Assembly (NCBI GenBank): GCA_025617745.1
Contig: CM046853.1
Coordinates: 13,759,323-13,823,322, forward strand
DNA length: 64,000 bases
Direction: 5' to 3'
Origin: Heliocidaris erythrogramma
Taxonomy: Eukaryota > Echinodermata > Echinoidea > Camarodonta > Echinometridae
Shown: positions 36,301 through 45,532 of the stretch, one piece after another
Position numbering within the stretch: the stretch's first letter is position 1
Layout: each line of letters begins with the position of its first letter
Program-made: the position numbers and the translations under genes
Notes under the pieces: model-generated
Database searches by the model: none
Told to the model about the DNA's origin: nothing
What the model saw: the letters and a program-made list of their open reading frames with translations, nothing else

Positions 36301-39300
36301 ATCACTGACAAAACGCTTGATGAAACGCTCCCCAGAATGATCAAATTCCCATAAGAATAATACAGGAACCACTTGATTCCTGTAACCATATTATTTCCTC
36401 ACAAATAGCCTCTTCAAAGACACTCTTTTACAATCCTAATTGTTGGAAAAAACTGTTTCCTTTACTTCCATGCTTGTGTTTGATACATTGCACCTGTTAA
36501 AATAATGAAAGTAGGTTTAGGTTAATTCATTCACCCAAGTTACTCACAAGGACAAGTCCAAAGTATGTGCTTATCTTATGTTCCAATGATAGGATGATAA
36601 ATAAGAATTTACAAAATAAAAATACAAGTATCATTTTAATTGATTGTTCGGACAAGTTATGCTCTGTTATGATCATCAGGTAGGCTAAAATCAATTTTTT
36701 TATTAATTGTGATCAATTAGCATCTTCACTACTATATTTCCCCCATTCATAATTGTATTGATTTGTCTGTAACGAGATACCTACCAAATCCTCGCCAACG
36801 GGTCTGTTTCAACCTGCAGACGTCAAATTACAAAAAAGAGAAAGAATAGAAATATAGAAACAATATTTAATCATCAACCCAACAAAATGTTCTTGAATGA
36901 CGAACCTTAAGAATAAAATACTTTTTTATGATATAGTTTCATAGCAAAAAGACAAAAATTAACTAAGATTTATTCCAAAACTTGCACTTGACTCACTATA
37001 TCAGCCAATCATTGGGTTTTCAACAGTACACCATAGACAAAAAACACTGATTTTCTTATTTACTATATAAATCTATATACCTACCTATTATGCCAGTAGT
37101 CTTGACTACGGGACCCCTTCGAGAATTTAACACACTGAGTCACAATATTGTGCGCACCCCCCGTAATCCTATTGTCCCCTTCGCCACTCACGCGCGTCAA
37201 CACGCTACGGCCATCTTCCTATTTTGCGAGCAACCCCAAGTAGAAACATGTTGCTTGCAAGGTGAGGGGAAGGAGGGAGGGTCATAGGTAGGTATATAGA
37301 TTTATATAGTAAATAAGAAAATCAGTGCTGATTTTACAAATTTACTGCAATAAATCATATATACCTACCTATTATGCCAGACCAGCGCCAACTCAAAGAC
37401 CGGGAGGCATATGTTTCAAGCAGAAGGGAATAGGATTACACCAAAGATTACAAAGAAGACACAGCGGCCTTCAAGGTGGCTGACGCAAACATAGCCTCAC
37501 CTACGGGAACATCCCTAAGGTAGCAAGAAATGAAGGAATTGGACGAACGCCAATAAGCAGCCTTCAAAATATCAACAAGCGCCACACCTTGAAACAGAGC
37601 CCAAGAAGTGCTGACACTACGAGTATCATGAGCACGAGGCTTACTGTCGGATAAAAGAGCCTCTGTGTCAGCGGCCCTAATAGCTTCGACGATCCACCTA
37701 GAGATGGAATCAAGAGAGGCAGGAGAAAAAGGCTCTCTAGTGATCAGGAACAACTGATCATCCTTACGATAAGACTTAGTCTTATCAATATACCATTTGA
37801 GAGCCCTTACAGGACACCAAACTTTGTCCTCGCGCACAGAAGAAAAGTCAGAAAGCGGACAAAGAAAAATCTCAACAGGGCCAGAGGCCGCTGTCTGATT
37901 CTTGGCAATAAAAGAAGCCTTAGGAATCAAACTAACGCCTTTTCTCTCCCAGCGAACATGACCAGGAGTAAGACAGAGAGCATGAAGAGTACTGCGCCTC
38001 TGCCCAGAGGCAATAGCTACCAAAAAGAGCGTCTTAACCGTAAGATGATGAAGCAAAGCTTCACCTAACGGTTCGAAAGGAGGTTTCGCCAAGGCCTCCA
38101 GGACCTTAGGCAGACTCAAAGACGGTACTAACTTAGAAAAAGAAGGTCGTTTCAGAAAGAACGAGCGAATCAAACCACTTAGTAGCGGGGAATTGGAAAT
38201 CCCCGAACCATCTGAGAAACCCGAATGAATGGCCCCGATCGCCGAACGGTAGCCTCGGATAGTAGAGATAGATCTCCCTTTGTCAAATAACGAGATTAAG
38301 AAATCCGCAATTGAACCAATAGGAGCCTTAGAAGGGGTTTGATTTCTCTCTTTACACCAAAGGAAAAAGACCGAGAGACGGGAATTGTAAATTTCCCTAG
38401 TAGAAACCCTACGACTGGACATTAAAAAGTCCGCGGCTCTATCCGAGAGACCCGACTGTCTTGCAGATTCCCTGACCGGGGCCAAGCAGTCAAATGAAGG
38501 GACCCCGGACTGTGGTGAAGAATCCCCGAGAGGGGCTGCAACACCAGATCCGCTCTTAACGGGAGAACGAACGGTTGAGCCCTTAGGAGGCTCATAAGCT
38601 CTGGAAACCAATTCCTCCTGGGCCAAAAGGGAGCTATTACAAGCACCCGCGCCCGATCTTCCCTGATTTTCCGCAAGACACGCGAAATCAGTTGGAAGGG
38701 AGGAAAGGCGAATCCCTGAAGGTTCTCCCAGCTGAGGGAGAAAGCATGGAGAGCCCATGCTCCCTGATCGCGAACACGGGAGCAATACTTCGGCAGCTGG
38801 TGGTTTAGCACCGACGCAAATAGATCCACTTCCAGTGGACCTAGGCAACTGCGAATGCGGCAAAAGACCTCCGGATGGAGCATCCATTCCGATGGAAGAT
38901 ACCTGCCCCGAGACAGAAAATCCGCAATGAGGTTTTCCCGACGGGGATGAAAGAGGCCACGGGTGTGATCGCCATGCGACGACACCACCTCCACAGCTGA
39001 GCTGCTAGGGCAATCAGGGCAGCCGAACGAGTGCCTCCCTGCCGATTGATATATGCCGCCACAGTAACATTGTCCGTGAGAATCAGAACCGAACGACTGA
39101 GAAGTCGACTTCTGAAATGGAGCAAGGTCAACAGAACTGCCATAAACTCCAGGACATTGATATGGGGAAGAGTCCCAAGATGAGACCAATCCCCCGCAAC
39201 CGTGCTGCCGTTGCAGTGTCCTCCCCACCCCAACCGAGAGGCGTCCGTCGAAACCGAGATCGACGGGAGAGGGGCAGTGAAGGACCTGCCTCGCGCGAGA

Positions 39301-42300
39301 AACTCCTCGCTCGTCCAACAAGAGAGAAGAGACTTGATCCTTACTGGTACTGGAATCCAGACCAAAAGAGAGTCTTTTCCTGGCTTGAAGAACCTGAGGA
39401 GATGTCTCTGAAAAGGTCTCATGAGGAGCCGGCAGTCCTCTAGAACGTCGACTAGACTGGCTAGAAAACCTAAAAACTGAAGCCACTGTCTGGCCGTGAC
39501 CCTTCTGGCCAGCAAGAGCTTGCGAGCCGCAGAGACCAATGGTGAGAATCCTGTCTCGACTGGGCCGAGCCAACTGATTCCGTATGTCTAACACCGCCCC
39601 CAGAAAAACTGGGCTGCGAGTAGGAACTAACTCTGACTTTTCCCAATTTATTAGGAAACCTAAGTCTTGAGTAAGAGAGACGAGCAAACGAGTCTCGTCC
39701 AACAAACGATCACGCGACTCCGCAAGGAGAAGCCAATCGTCCAGGTAACAAAACAACCGAAGGCCGCGTCGCCTCAGAGAGGCCGCCAGCACAGCTACAA
39801 CTTGAGTAAAAACCCGAGGGGCCGGGCGCAGCCCGAAGGGAAGAGCACGAAAACGATAAGTCTCTGAGAGGAAGGAGAACCCCAGAAAATCGCGGGATGC
39901 GCGATGAATGGGAATGTGAAAATACGCGTCCTTGAGATCTATCGAGACCGCGTAGTCCTTCCTCTTGATCAACGGAAGAATGGAGGCGAGAGTCTCCATC
40001 CGAAAATGAACCGGAGGAATGAATTTGTTTATTCTTTTCAGGTTCAGTATCAAACGAAGTTTTCCCGAGCGCTTGGGAATAACAAAAATTGGAGAAAGGG
40101 AAAGAGACGGCCTGTCTCTTACCCTTTCTATAGCCCTCTTTTCCAATAGAGACTCGATCTCCTTTGAAGCATGAGATCGAGCCAGGGCAGACAGGGGAGG
40201 TGACCGAATTCTTATAGCCCCTCCGGGGAGCGAAGCGAAAAGATCTATGAAGAATCCGTCTCGCACGACGGAGAGAACAAACGCGTCCCCGGAGATGGCC
40301 TCCCAAGCGGGGAGAAAAGAATGAAGTCGGCCACCTACTGTACCAAATTCGGAAGAACAAACGCTCGGGGAAAAACATCAAAACCCAGGCTTGGCCTTAT
40401 GCGAAGCCGTCGCCTTACCACGAGAACCTCTCGAAAAACCCCTGCCACGACTCCCTCTCACGCGAGAAGGAGCTGGCTGCGGCTCAGAAGGCAGGACCCG
40501 AGACACACGACTGCGTTGACCCGAAGCGGGACCAGCAGGCCTCCGCCGGACAGGGGCCCGCGTCGACTTAGAGCTAGTGTGAAACTGCTTAGTCATATCC
40601 GAGATCTGTTTTTGCGCATCGATCTCTCTCTGAAAAACCGTAGCGATTTTTACCACCAAAAAGCGAAGGACCCCGAGACGGAACATCCCGGAGAAGTTGA
40701 GCAATGCCCGACTCTCTAACACCCAGTGCCGAGAGAGCCAAGGTCCTGCGACGGAACGTAACCGAAGCAGCTGCGGTGGAAAGCTGCGACCACTGCAGAC
40801 AAAACAGAGTATGCAGCAAGTCGTCAATAACCAGCTTGTCACCATCAGTAACATTCAACTCGGAATGGTCGGAGAGAAACCCTTGAAAAGCCGCCAAACG
40901 CATACCTGACCTAACCTGGTTTTCAACATTAAACCAAAGCTTATCCTCCGCCTTGAACGTAGCGGAGGTAAGCGGATTAGTCGCCTGCAAGCGACGACCA
41001 ACTTCTAAAATCTCCGGAGAAAGAGTCTTAGCTTTGAAAAAGCTGTCTTGATCCTGAGAACCGAAGGCGAAAGCCTTACCCTTAACCGCAGTAGGGCGCT
41101 TAACCAACAGCGCAGCCTCAATGCGGTCATACTCCAGCTTGAAATCCTCCTCGAGAGCAATACCCTCGGAGGAATCCTGCTGCTTAAACCAACGCGAAGT
41201 CGAACCCTGCGCGCGGGCTGACTGAAATTCAGGGAGATATTTAGACAACAAAGCAATCGCTTCCATCCCACACAGGGCGAGCGATTAAGGCTCCGCCTGC
41301 CCAAGCGATTCAGAAACCGAAGCTTGAGAGACCGCCTCCAAGTCTGGTTCCACCCGAGTGGAATGAGACAAAGGACCGCAAACAAAGGACTCAGCAGGCA
41401 GAGCCCCGCATGGTTCAACAAAAGTCTCCTCGCCCGGGCGGCGCCCCAAGGGCCGCGGGAATAGGAGGCACATACGAACCCGACTCAGACAAAGACGAAT
41501 CAATCACAAAAGGCTGATTAGTCTCAAAGTCAGACCCCTGAATAGGGACAGAAGCCAGGGTTGAAGTAGCCGGTACAAAGGACCAACCCTGATCCTGAGC
41601 AAAAGCCCGCATCATGCTGAACATATCAGCTTGAGAGGAGCTAGCCGGGTTAGCCAGGCCAGACGGGCAAGAGGCCGGCAAAGCCTTGCCACTTTTTGCC
41701 TTCTTCTTGGCCTTTTTGTTGGCTGGCTCGACAAGAGTCGTAGCCGAAACCCTTTTCTTAGAGCGCTTAATCGGATTCGTTCAGATCTCCGAAGCCGCTT
41801 CGGAAACATGAACCGAACCCTCCGCGGAGGGACGCTCACCTCCCTCAAAGGGATTAGACCGCTCAGGGTGTAACCCCAAAGATTCGCTCAAATCACCCAT
41901 ATTGGCTAAGCAAGAAGATGCGGTAGCCATGGGTTGGGAGCTAAAAGCACCCAGTGCGGGGGCAGACCGAGATGACTCGGTATGTGCCAGATGACTACTA
42001 AAGGCGTGTGAACCCACTATTGGACCGCTAGGAAGCGGCAATAGGGGAGCACTAGTAGTCACGCACGTCCATAACTGTTAGCTCGAGCATTCCCATTAGC
42101 TGGCAATGTAGACAGCCCGGGAAGTACTCGTTCCCCCATATGGCATCGGCACGGGGGCTAGGGTTTGAGAACCCAGACCAACATGGACTAAGCCCGTGGG
42201 TTGCCCTGCAGTAGTGGGGCGCGTCTCCCCTAACGGATTTAAGCGAGTGAACGCTACCGTACGGGAAACAACCGCCCCCCCCCCTTCTGGTCTTGACGAC

Positions 42301-45025
42301 CGGGGGATTGGATTCGAGATATCCAAACCACTAGAATCTGACGCCACCCACCCCAAAGCCACGGGCTTCGGAGTTGACAATCCAGACTCAGTTAACGCCA
42401 CCCGTCCCGAAGCCGCAAACTCTGCAAGGAAACACCACTAGGCAACTTACCCGTAGCCCTCCTCCCTCCCCCATGTACCGAAGTACTCGGGAGAGTTCTG
42501 GAGGGCCGAGTCGTCTTGCTAGACGACTCTTCGGAAGAAGCAGGTCTCCGTGACCTAACTGCTTCTTCTTCCGAATTCATACCACTGCAATAAAACAGAC
42601 AATAAAGTATACTTTTCAAAATAAGAAATACTTCAACTGAATGCAGTAAATAAGACTAAAGTTTATTTGGGAGATACGCACAAAAAATTTTCACAGCCAA
42701 AACCGTAATAATAATAATAATAATAATTATAACATTTATATAGCGCTTTATACTGGTGTTTCTAAGCGCATTTTGCTATTGATAAAGTATTAAACCTGAA
42801 TTATTATTCAATCAAATTGAATTAATATTCATTATGAAAAATGATGAAAAGATGAAAATGATGTGCACCTCCATAAGTGTAGACCAACCCACAGCTGAGT
42901 GGGGAAAACTAAGCATTAAAAAGATGGGTTTTGAGTGAAGTCTTAAATTGTTCAAGGGAGTTGGCATTGTGGATATATGAGGGTAATCGATTCCAAAGGC
43001 ATGGGGCAATTACAGAAAAGGCTCGATCGCCATAATTGGTATTAGTTCGGGGTCCGCGGGTAAGCTGCAAGGTTGTTGAAGAACGAAGAGGTCGGAGAGA
43101 ACTAGAGGAGCGAAGGGAGATGAGATCAGAAAGATATACAGGAGACAGACCATTGATAATCTTATAGGTTATTAGAAGAATTTTGAAAATGATGCGCTGG
43201 CGTATTAGAAGCCAGTGCAATGAGCGAAGAATTGGTGTTATATGTTCAGATTTTTTTGACAGGGTAACAAGCCTTGCAGCAGTATTCTGAATTCTTTGGA
43301 GTGGACGTAGATGGGATTGTGGGATTCCGGAAAAGGTAGAGTTGCAGTAATCAAGATGAGCAGATACAAAGGCATGGGTTAGTTTAGCAGCTGTGGGTTG
43401 GTCGAGTAGCTTCCTAATTTTTCCTATCTTGTAAATACCAAATGAAGCAGACCTGCAGACATTTTTGATGTGTTGTTGGAAAGTGAGATTCTTATCCACT
43501 GTGACCCCAATCCCGTAAGAACAAACACCGAACCCAAAGGCTCGGTGACAAACGGAAACACCCGCAAACACACAGAAATATCTACGTGGGGCTGACCGTG
43601 AAAGCGAAAAATAAATGCCAAGGAAAGGAATCAAAAATCCCTTGCAATCGGCAAGAGTGACTACTAAAACACAAAGTACTATAATCTAAGAGAATATAGG
43701 TACCTAAAAGTGCTTTAAAGATGTGAAAAAGCGCGCCTAAAAGATACTAAAAGACCTGATTTCAGGAGCGCTGTGACTAGACGTCCTAACTTGTCGGGGG
43801 CGAGCAAGAAAGAGGAAGATGGCCGTAGCGTGTTGACGCGCGTGAGTGGCGAAGGGGACAATAGGATTACGGGGGGTGCGCACAATATTGTGACTCATGT
43901 GTGTTAAATTCTTGAAGGGGTCCCGTAGTCAAGACTACTGGCATAATAGGTAGGTATATATGATTTATTGCAGTAAATTTGAGTTTTGATTGTAATTTGG
44001 AGTTAATAGCTCCATCCAAAAATCCAGTGTCTGTGATAAATGGAAATATCTAAGAAGGCTGTACAGTCTCTAACTCTTAACCGGGTTAAAATCAAAAGAA
44101 AAGGGAAAAAGGAGGAAGAATAACACACTAAAATATTACTTATATGCTACATTATAGCAAAACTTGAATCACTGATGGAACAAGAAGCAGACTCAAACAA
44201 ATAATAACGTGTTATTCTGTGTGATGGTCCAAAGGTTCAATTATATGGGCCCCTTCATGTCTCTGGACTAAACCGAGTCAGAAATGAAAAGTTTGTTTTG
44301 CTTGAAGTTTGTTCCATTTGAATAACAAATAACACGTACATGTAACATAGGCCTACATAATTCTGTTTTTTTTTTATATAGCGCCTAATACATTGGCGAT
44401 GTCTCTAAGCGCTTAATTTACAGATATATTATTGCCCCAGTCATCGGATTCTTGCTTGCCTGCACACAATGAATGCACATTCTCCACTCCCTGGGGAGTA
44501 TTCCAGCAATGGGGAGTATTCCAGCAATGGGCCGTGGGGCTCATATTGCTAAGCAAACGACATTAAATTTCGCATCCTACCGGGTACCCATTTAACACCT
44601 GGGTGGAGAGTGGAAAATGTAGATTAACGTCTTGCCAAAGGACGCTAGTGCTGCAGCGGGATTCGAACCCCGGACCATGTGGTTCACAGTCTGGGGACTT
44701 ATCCACTGATCCACAGCACCTCTAATAACCTTGATAGTTTCATTTTCATGCAGAAGCTACGCAAACTATATATATATACGTAAAATTCTAGCAGCCTTGT
44801 ACATGTATCTCCTTACCATAATGTCCAAACTGTTAATACATCCAGTGACTGTGATACAGGGTTGTCTTGCATTAGCATCATTAATGTAATCAAGGGTATC
44901 TAACTGAAAACCCAGTGGTCTTCCGCCTGGTTCGTTGATGCTTGACGGATCCCTGTCATATTCTGACTCATTTCTTACAGGTTCCCACGTTTTGTAGTCA
45001 TCAGCTGTGCATTGTGCTTCACAAT
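30201..45025 (-). CDS. gene B: paralogue of gene A, predicted GPI-anchored, first exon not assigned
   Basis: Five exons on the minus strand, in order: 44817-45025, 36785-36813, 35688-35706, 30769-30889, 30201-30391. Phases (1, 0, 2, 0, 1) are identical to gene A and all introns are GT-AG. The deduced mature part (189 residues) starts with a CEAQC block and has an N-E-S glycosylation site near the start, GRPLGF and PCITVTG blocks, NFWFRFV and DPEIWC. It ends with an NGG cluster and a hydrophobic tail finishing ARQ, again like a GPI signal. Eight cysteine positions are shared with gene A; each copy has extra ones. The signal-peptide exon must lie above 45025; one candidate is 61204-61285. Introns hold a DIRS element, a Harbinger-like element, a pogo-like element and a SINE, so the 15 kb span is mostly mobile DNA. 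Function unknown; intact frames suggest it is not a pseudogene. Confidence 0.7.
30769..30889 (-). CDS. gene B exon 5
   Basis: 121 bases between TTGTTACAG and GTGAGA, phase 0 in and 1 out, the same as gene A exon 5 (124 bases). It encodes four cysteines and the NFWFRFVLSDP block. Confidence 0.85.
31298..33085. mobile_element. 1.79 kb pogo/Tigger-like non-autonomous element
   Basis: The left end is CAGTCAACCTCGCTTAAGTC and the right end is its near complement (CGACTTAGGCGAGGTTGACTG). TA duplications sit at 31296-31297 and 33086-33087. CAGT ends and TA targets fit the pogo/Tigger branch of Tc1/mariner. The inside shows no transposase; frames such as 32393-32635 are unrecognised. It is inserted in the intron between gene B exons 4 and 5. 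Confidence 0.8.
33086..33814. other. gene B intron sequence, nothing recognised
   Basis: AT-rich intron DNA without clear elements. Confidence 0.4.
33815..35676. mobile_element. long-terminal-inverted-repeat element (copy 2) hosting a Harbinger-like insertion
   Basis: The left arm (about 33815-34020, starting GGGGAATTAACTTCAAAATA) is repeated inverted at the right (about 35478-35676, ending GTTAATTCTCCTT). Both arms contain CTGGGGGCTGCCATTTTCTTG or close variants. A 290-bp inner segment (34095-34380) matches 21810-22095 inverted. The right arm is split by the insertion at 34440-35461. Confidence 0.75.
34440..35461. mobile_element. 1.02 kb GC-rich Harbinger-like element
   Basis: The ends TACCTCAGTCACAAT and ATTGTGACTGAGGCA are inverted copies, flanked by TTA at 34437-34439 and 35462-35464. 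Three-base TWA duplications are characteristic of PIF/Harbinger. Copy 1 of the host element (about 20210-20220) shows the uninterrupted site with a single TTA. The interior is strikingly GC-rich and partly self-complementary (TCCGAT, GGTCACC, CCGGCAGG motifs). The 127-codon frame here is a product of that composition. Confidence 0.85.
35688..35706 (-). CDS. gene B exon 4 (19-nt microexon, proposed)
   Basis: Bounded by CTAACAG and a perfect GTAAGT donor. Its 19 bases take phase 2 to phase 0 exactly as gene A exon 4 (40 bases) does. It would encode the end of a tryptophan codon then ELICQD, placing the cysteine where gene A has ICST. The polypyrimidine tract is weak. A competing 22-base candidate near 36550-36575 lacks that cysteine. 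Confidence 0.5.
35710..36784. other. gene B intron with a small MITE
   Basis: Mostly AT-rich intron sequence between the proposed exon 4 and exon 3. A 146-bp MITE lies at 36190-36335; nothing else recognised. Confidence 0.4.
36190..36335. mobile_element. 146-bp MITE with CTGGGGAG termini
   Basis: The ends CTGGGGAG and CTCCCCAG are inverted. The hairpin continues with ATCAAGCGTTTTGTCAGTGA and its exact complement about 80 bases later. No coding capacity. Confidence 0.8.
36785..36813 (-). CDS. gene B exon 3 (29 nt)
   Basis: Between GTCTGCAG and GTAGGT, phase 0 in and 2 out. It encodes VETDPLARI plus two bases (TG), one codon shorter than gene A exon 3 (AESDPPGSVM), with the E-x-D-P pattern kept. 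Confidence 0.7.
37045..37225. repeat. DIRS inverted terminal repeat (3' side of element)
   Basis: From about 37087 onward it is complementary to 43813-43945 (e.g. TAGTCTTGACTACGGGACCC). The outer 40 bases differ from the other terminus, as expected for DIRS ends, and are instead complementary to 37286-37328. Confidence 0.85.
37286..37379. repeat. DIRS internal complementary region
   Basis: The first part (37286-37328) is the complement of the left outer end at 37045-37088. The second part (about 37337-37379) is the complement of the right outer end at 43938-43981. Together they mirror the junction of a circularised copy. About eight bases between the parts match neither end. Confidence 0.85.
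37448..38887 (-). CDS. DIRS tyrosine recombinase
   Basis: Integrase-type tyrosine recombinase that inserts the circular DIRS intermediate. The open frame is 479 codons, but the first ~135 overlap the RT/RNase H frame and are probably not functional. The recognisable protein starts near residue 138, with an SAM-like helical domain (about 145-250) then a catalytic domain. Catalytic residues are visible: Arg in SGQRRSTL (297-298), His-x-x-Arg in AHDTRS (420-423), Trp446 and the nucleophile Tyr456. The C-terminus ends 30 residues later. No break is seen in this frame, unlike the other DIRS genes. Confidence 0.85.
   Translation of the reverse strand: MDAPSGGLLPHSQLPRSTGSGSICVGAKPPAAEVLLPCSRSGSMGSPCFLPQLGEPSGIRLSSLPTDFACLAENQGRSGAGACNSSLLAQEELVSRAYEPPKGSTVRSPVKSGSGVAAPLGDSSPQSGVPSFDCLAPVRESARQSGLSDRAADFLMSSRRVSTREIYNSRLSVFFLWCKERNQTPSKAPIGSIADFLISLFDKGRSISTIRGYRSAIGAIHSGFSDGSGISNSPLLSGLIRSFFLKRPSFSKLVPSLSLPKVLEALAKPPFEPLGEALLHHLTVKTLFLVAIASGQRRSTLHALCLTPGHVRWERKGVSLIPKASFIAKNQTAASGPVEIFLCPLSDFSSVREDKVWCPVRALKWYIDKTKSYRKDDQLFLITREPFSPASLDSISRWIVEAIRAADTEALLSDSKPRAHDTRSVSTSWALFQGVALVDILKAAYWRSSNSFISCYLRDVPVGEAMFASATLKAAVSSL
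38422..40266 (-). pseudogene. DIRS reverse transcriptase/RNase H with two frameshifts
   Basis: Copies DIRS RNA into DNA. The frame opens before 40266. RT motifs: FVIPKRSGKLR (61-71), SIDLKDAYFH (catalytic Asp near 110), LPFGL, and YLDD at 174-177. After about residue 236 (near 39550) the meaningful sequence moves to another minus frame (38841-39540), which carries the RNase H with its acidic residues in STDAS, VLEFMAV and LTDN. Near 38945 it returns to the first frame (RENLIADFLSRG) and runs to the stop at 38422 through the C-terminal domain typical of DIRS. Two compensating frameshifts mean this copy cannot make an intact enzyme as read. Confidence 0.85.
40378..42580 (-). pseudogene. DIRS gag-like region, multiply frameshifted
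   Basis: Likely capsid/nucleocapsid precursor. The start is probably the MNSEEEAV methionine near 42580, with a Ser/Pro-rich N-terminal part. Coding-looking segments then change frame repeatedly (near 42390, 42080, 41700, 41460 and 41280). The best conserved block is 40589-41266 (MEAIALLSKYLPEFQ at its start). A further shift near 40650 leads to an Arg/Gly/Ser-rich basic tail ending at 40378, fitting a nucleic-acid-binding C-terminus. Assignment rests on position and composition; DIRS gag proteins diverge quickly. Confidence 0.6.
42709..43512 (-). mobile_element. 5'-truncated CR1/L2-like LINE, 3' end only
   Basis: The minus frame ending at 42909 carries the end of a non-LTR reverse transcriptase: GVTVDKNLTFQQHIK, LDYCNSTFSGIP, RIQNTAARLV, then LWNRLPSYI and FKTSLKTHLF at the C-terminus, patterns of the CR1/L2/Jockey group. 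The 3' tail ends in TATAAATG and a (TTA)n run at 42709. CCGTAA on both sides (42703-42708 and 43513-43518) may be the target duplication. About 0.8 kb remains of a multi-kilobase element. The open frame continues into DIRS leader sequence above 43512, a chimera without meaning. Confidence 0.8.
43813..43981. repeat. DIRS inverted terminal repeat (5' side of element)
   Basis: Complement of the repeat near 37087-37225, with a few substitutions (e.g. CTCATGTGTG against CACACTGAG). The last ~40 bases are mirrored in the internal complementary region. Confidence 0.85.
44375..44728 (-). mobile_element. tRNA-derived SINE with LINE-like tail
   Basis: Read on the minus strand it opens with a tRNA-like head (A-box-like GTGGATCAGTGGATAAGTC, B box GGTTCGAATCC) whose ends GTGCTGT and GCAGCAC can pair. 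A body with TAAATGGGTACCCGG and a short tandem duplication (TGCTGGAATACTCCCCA twice) follows. The tail AAGCGCTTAGAGACATCG, then GGCGCTATATAAA and poly-A, shares AGCGCTATATAAA with the LINE at 42709, suggesting mobilisation by that LINE group. It lies in gene B intron 2. Confidence 0.8.
44817..45025 (-). CDS. gene B exon 2
   Basis: 209 bases, phase 1 in and 0 out, acceptor CCAAAATAG and donor GTAAGG. It encodes a CEAQC start, an N-E-S site, GGRPLGF and PCITVTGC, aligning along its whole length with gene A exon 2 (206 bases). Confidence 0.85.
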
Positions 45026-45134
45026 CTATTTTGGGGATATAACAGTCACAAAAAAGAAACAATTCATTATCATTCAGCATTATTGAGAGCATTCTCCTCC
45101 AGCTCAAGTGTGTATAAATTAATCTTGATATATA

Positions 45135-45332
45135 CAGCCCTGGAAAAAATTATTAGACCAAGCTTCTTTAATAAGGGTACTATAATATGTAAAATTATGT
45201 CTTTGTATTTCATCGAATGAATACCTAATTCCAGCAATAATACCTCGTTTTTATGATATTTTATTTCCTTCTTACCACAAAAATAACACTATCAGTATCA
45301 ATTCTTGGTCTAATAATTTGTCTCCATGGCTG
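45135..45332. mobile_element. 198-bp Tc1/mariner-like MITE (copy 2)
   Basis: CAGCCCTGGAAAAAATTATT at the left and an inverted AATTTGTCTCCATGGCTG at the right, flanked by TA. Same family as 28611-28817, opposite orientation; the shared interior includes ATCATAAAA and the AAGGAAATAAAATATC segment. Confidence 0.8.
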
Positions 45333-45532
45333 TATATACAGTTCAAAAAGTTCTGCGACGGAGATTAAAATCGGGAGGGACACCGAATAAATGACTCCGT
45401 TAGACACAAAAGGTTCAATATTTCGTGTATAAGGCTCCTTCAGGAAATGATTCTTCAGCAGAAAAATGCACTAAGGATGTAGTGAATAGCACGTAATTAT
45501 TGTCAAAACAACAAGCGTAAATAAGCAACTTT

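Larger units (their letters stand above)
37045..43981 (-). mobile_element. DIRS-like tyrosine-recombinase retrotransposon, full length but frameshifted
   Basis: Minus-oriented element of about 6.9 kb with gag-like, reverse transcriptase/RNase H and tyrosine recombinase regions in that order. Terminal repeats are inverted (37045-37225 against 43813-43981). An internal complementary region at 37286-37379 carries the complements of both outer ends side by side, the diagnostic DIRS arrangement for circular intermediates. A truncated LINE at 42709-43512 interrupts the leader. Several frameshifts in gag and two in RT/RNase H make this copy inactive unless they are sequence errors. It sits in gene B intron 2, in the same orientation as the gene. 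Confidence 0.9.

Noticed and set aside
39117..40149. Plus-strand frames over the DIRS element
   Set aside because: Antisense shadows of the RT/RNase H gene.
42909..43634. 241-codon frame as an intact gene
   Set aside because: Only the part below 43512 is LINE protein; the rest is DIRS leader joined by the insertion.
44640..44728. Functional tRNA gene on the minus strand
   Set aside because: A and B boxes are present but the anticodon arm is irregular and the head continues directly into a SINE body and tail.
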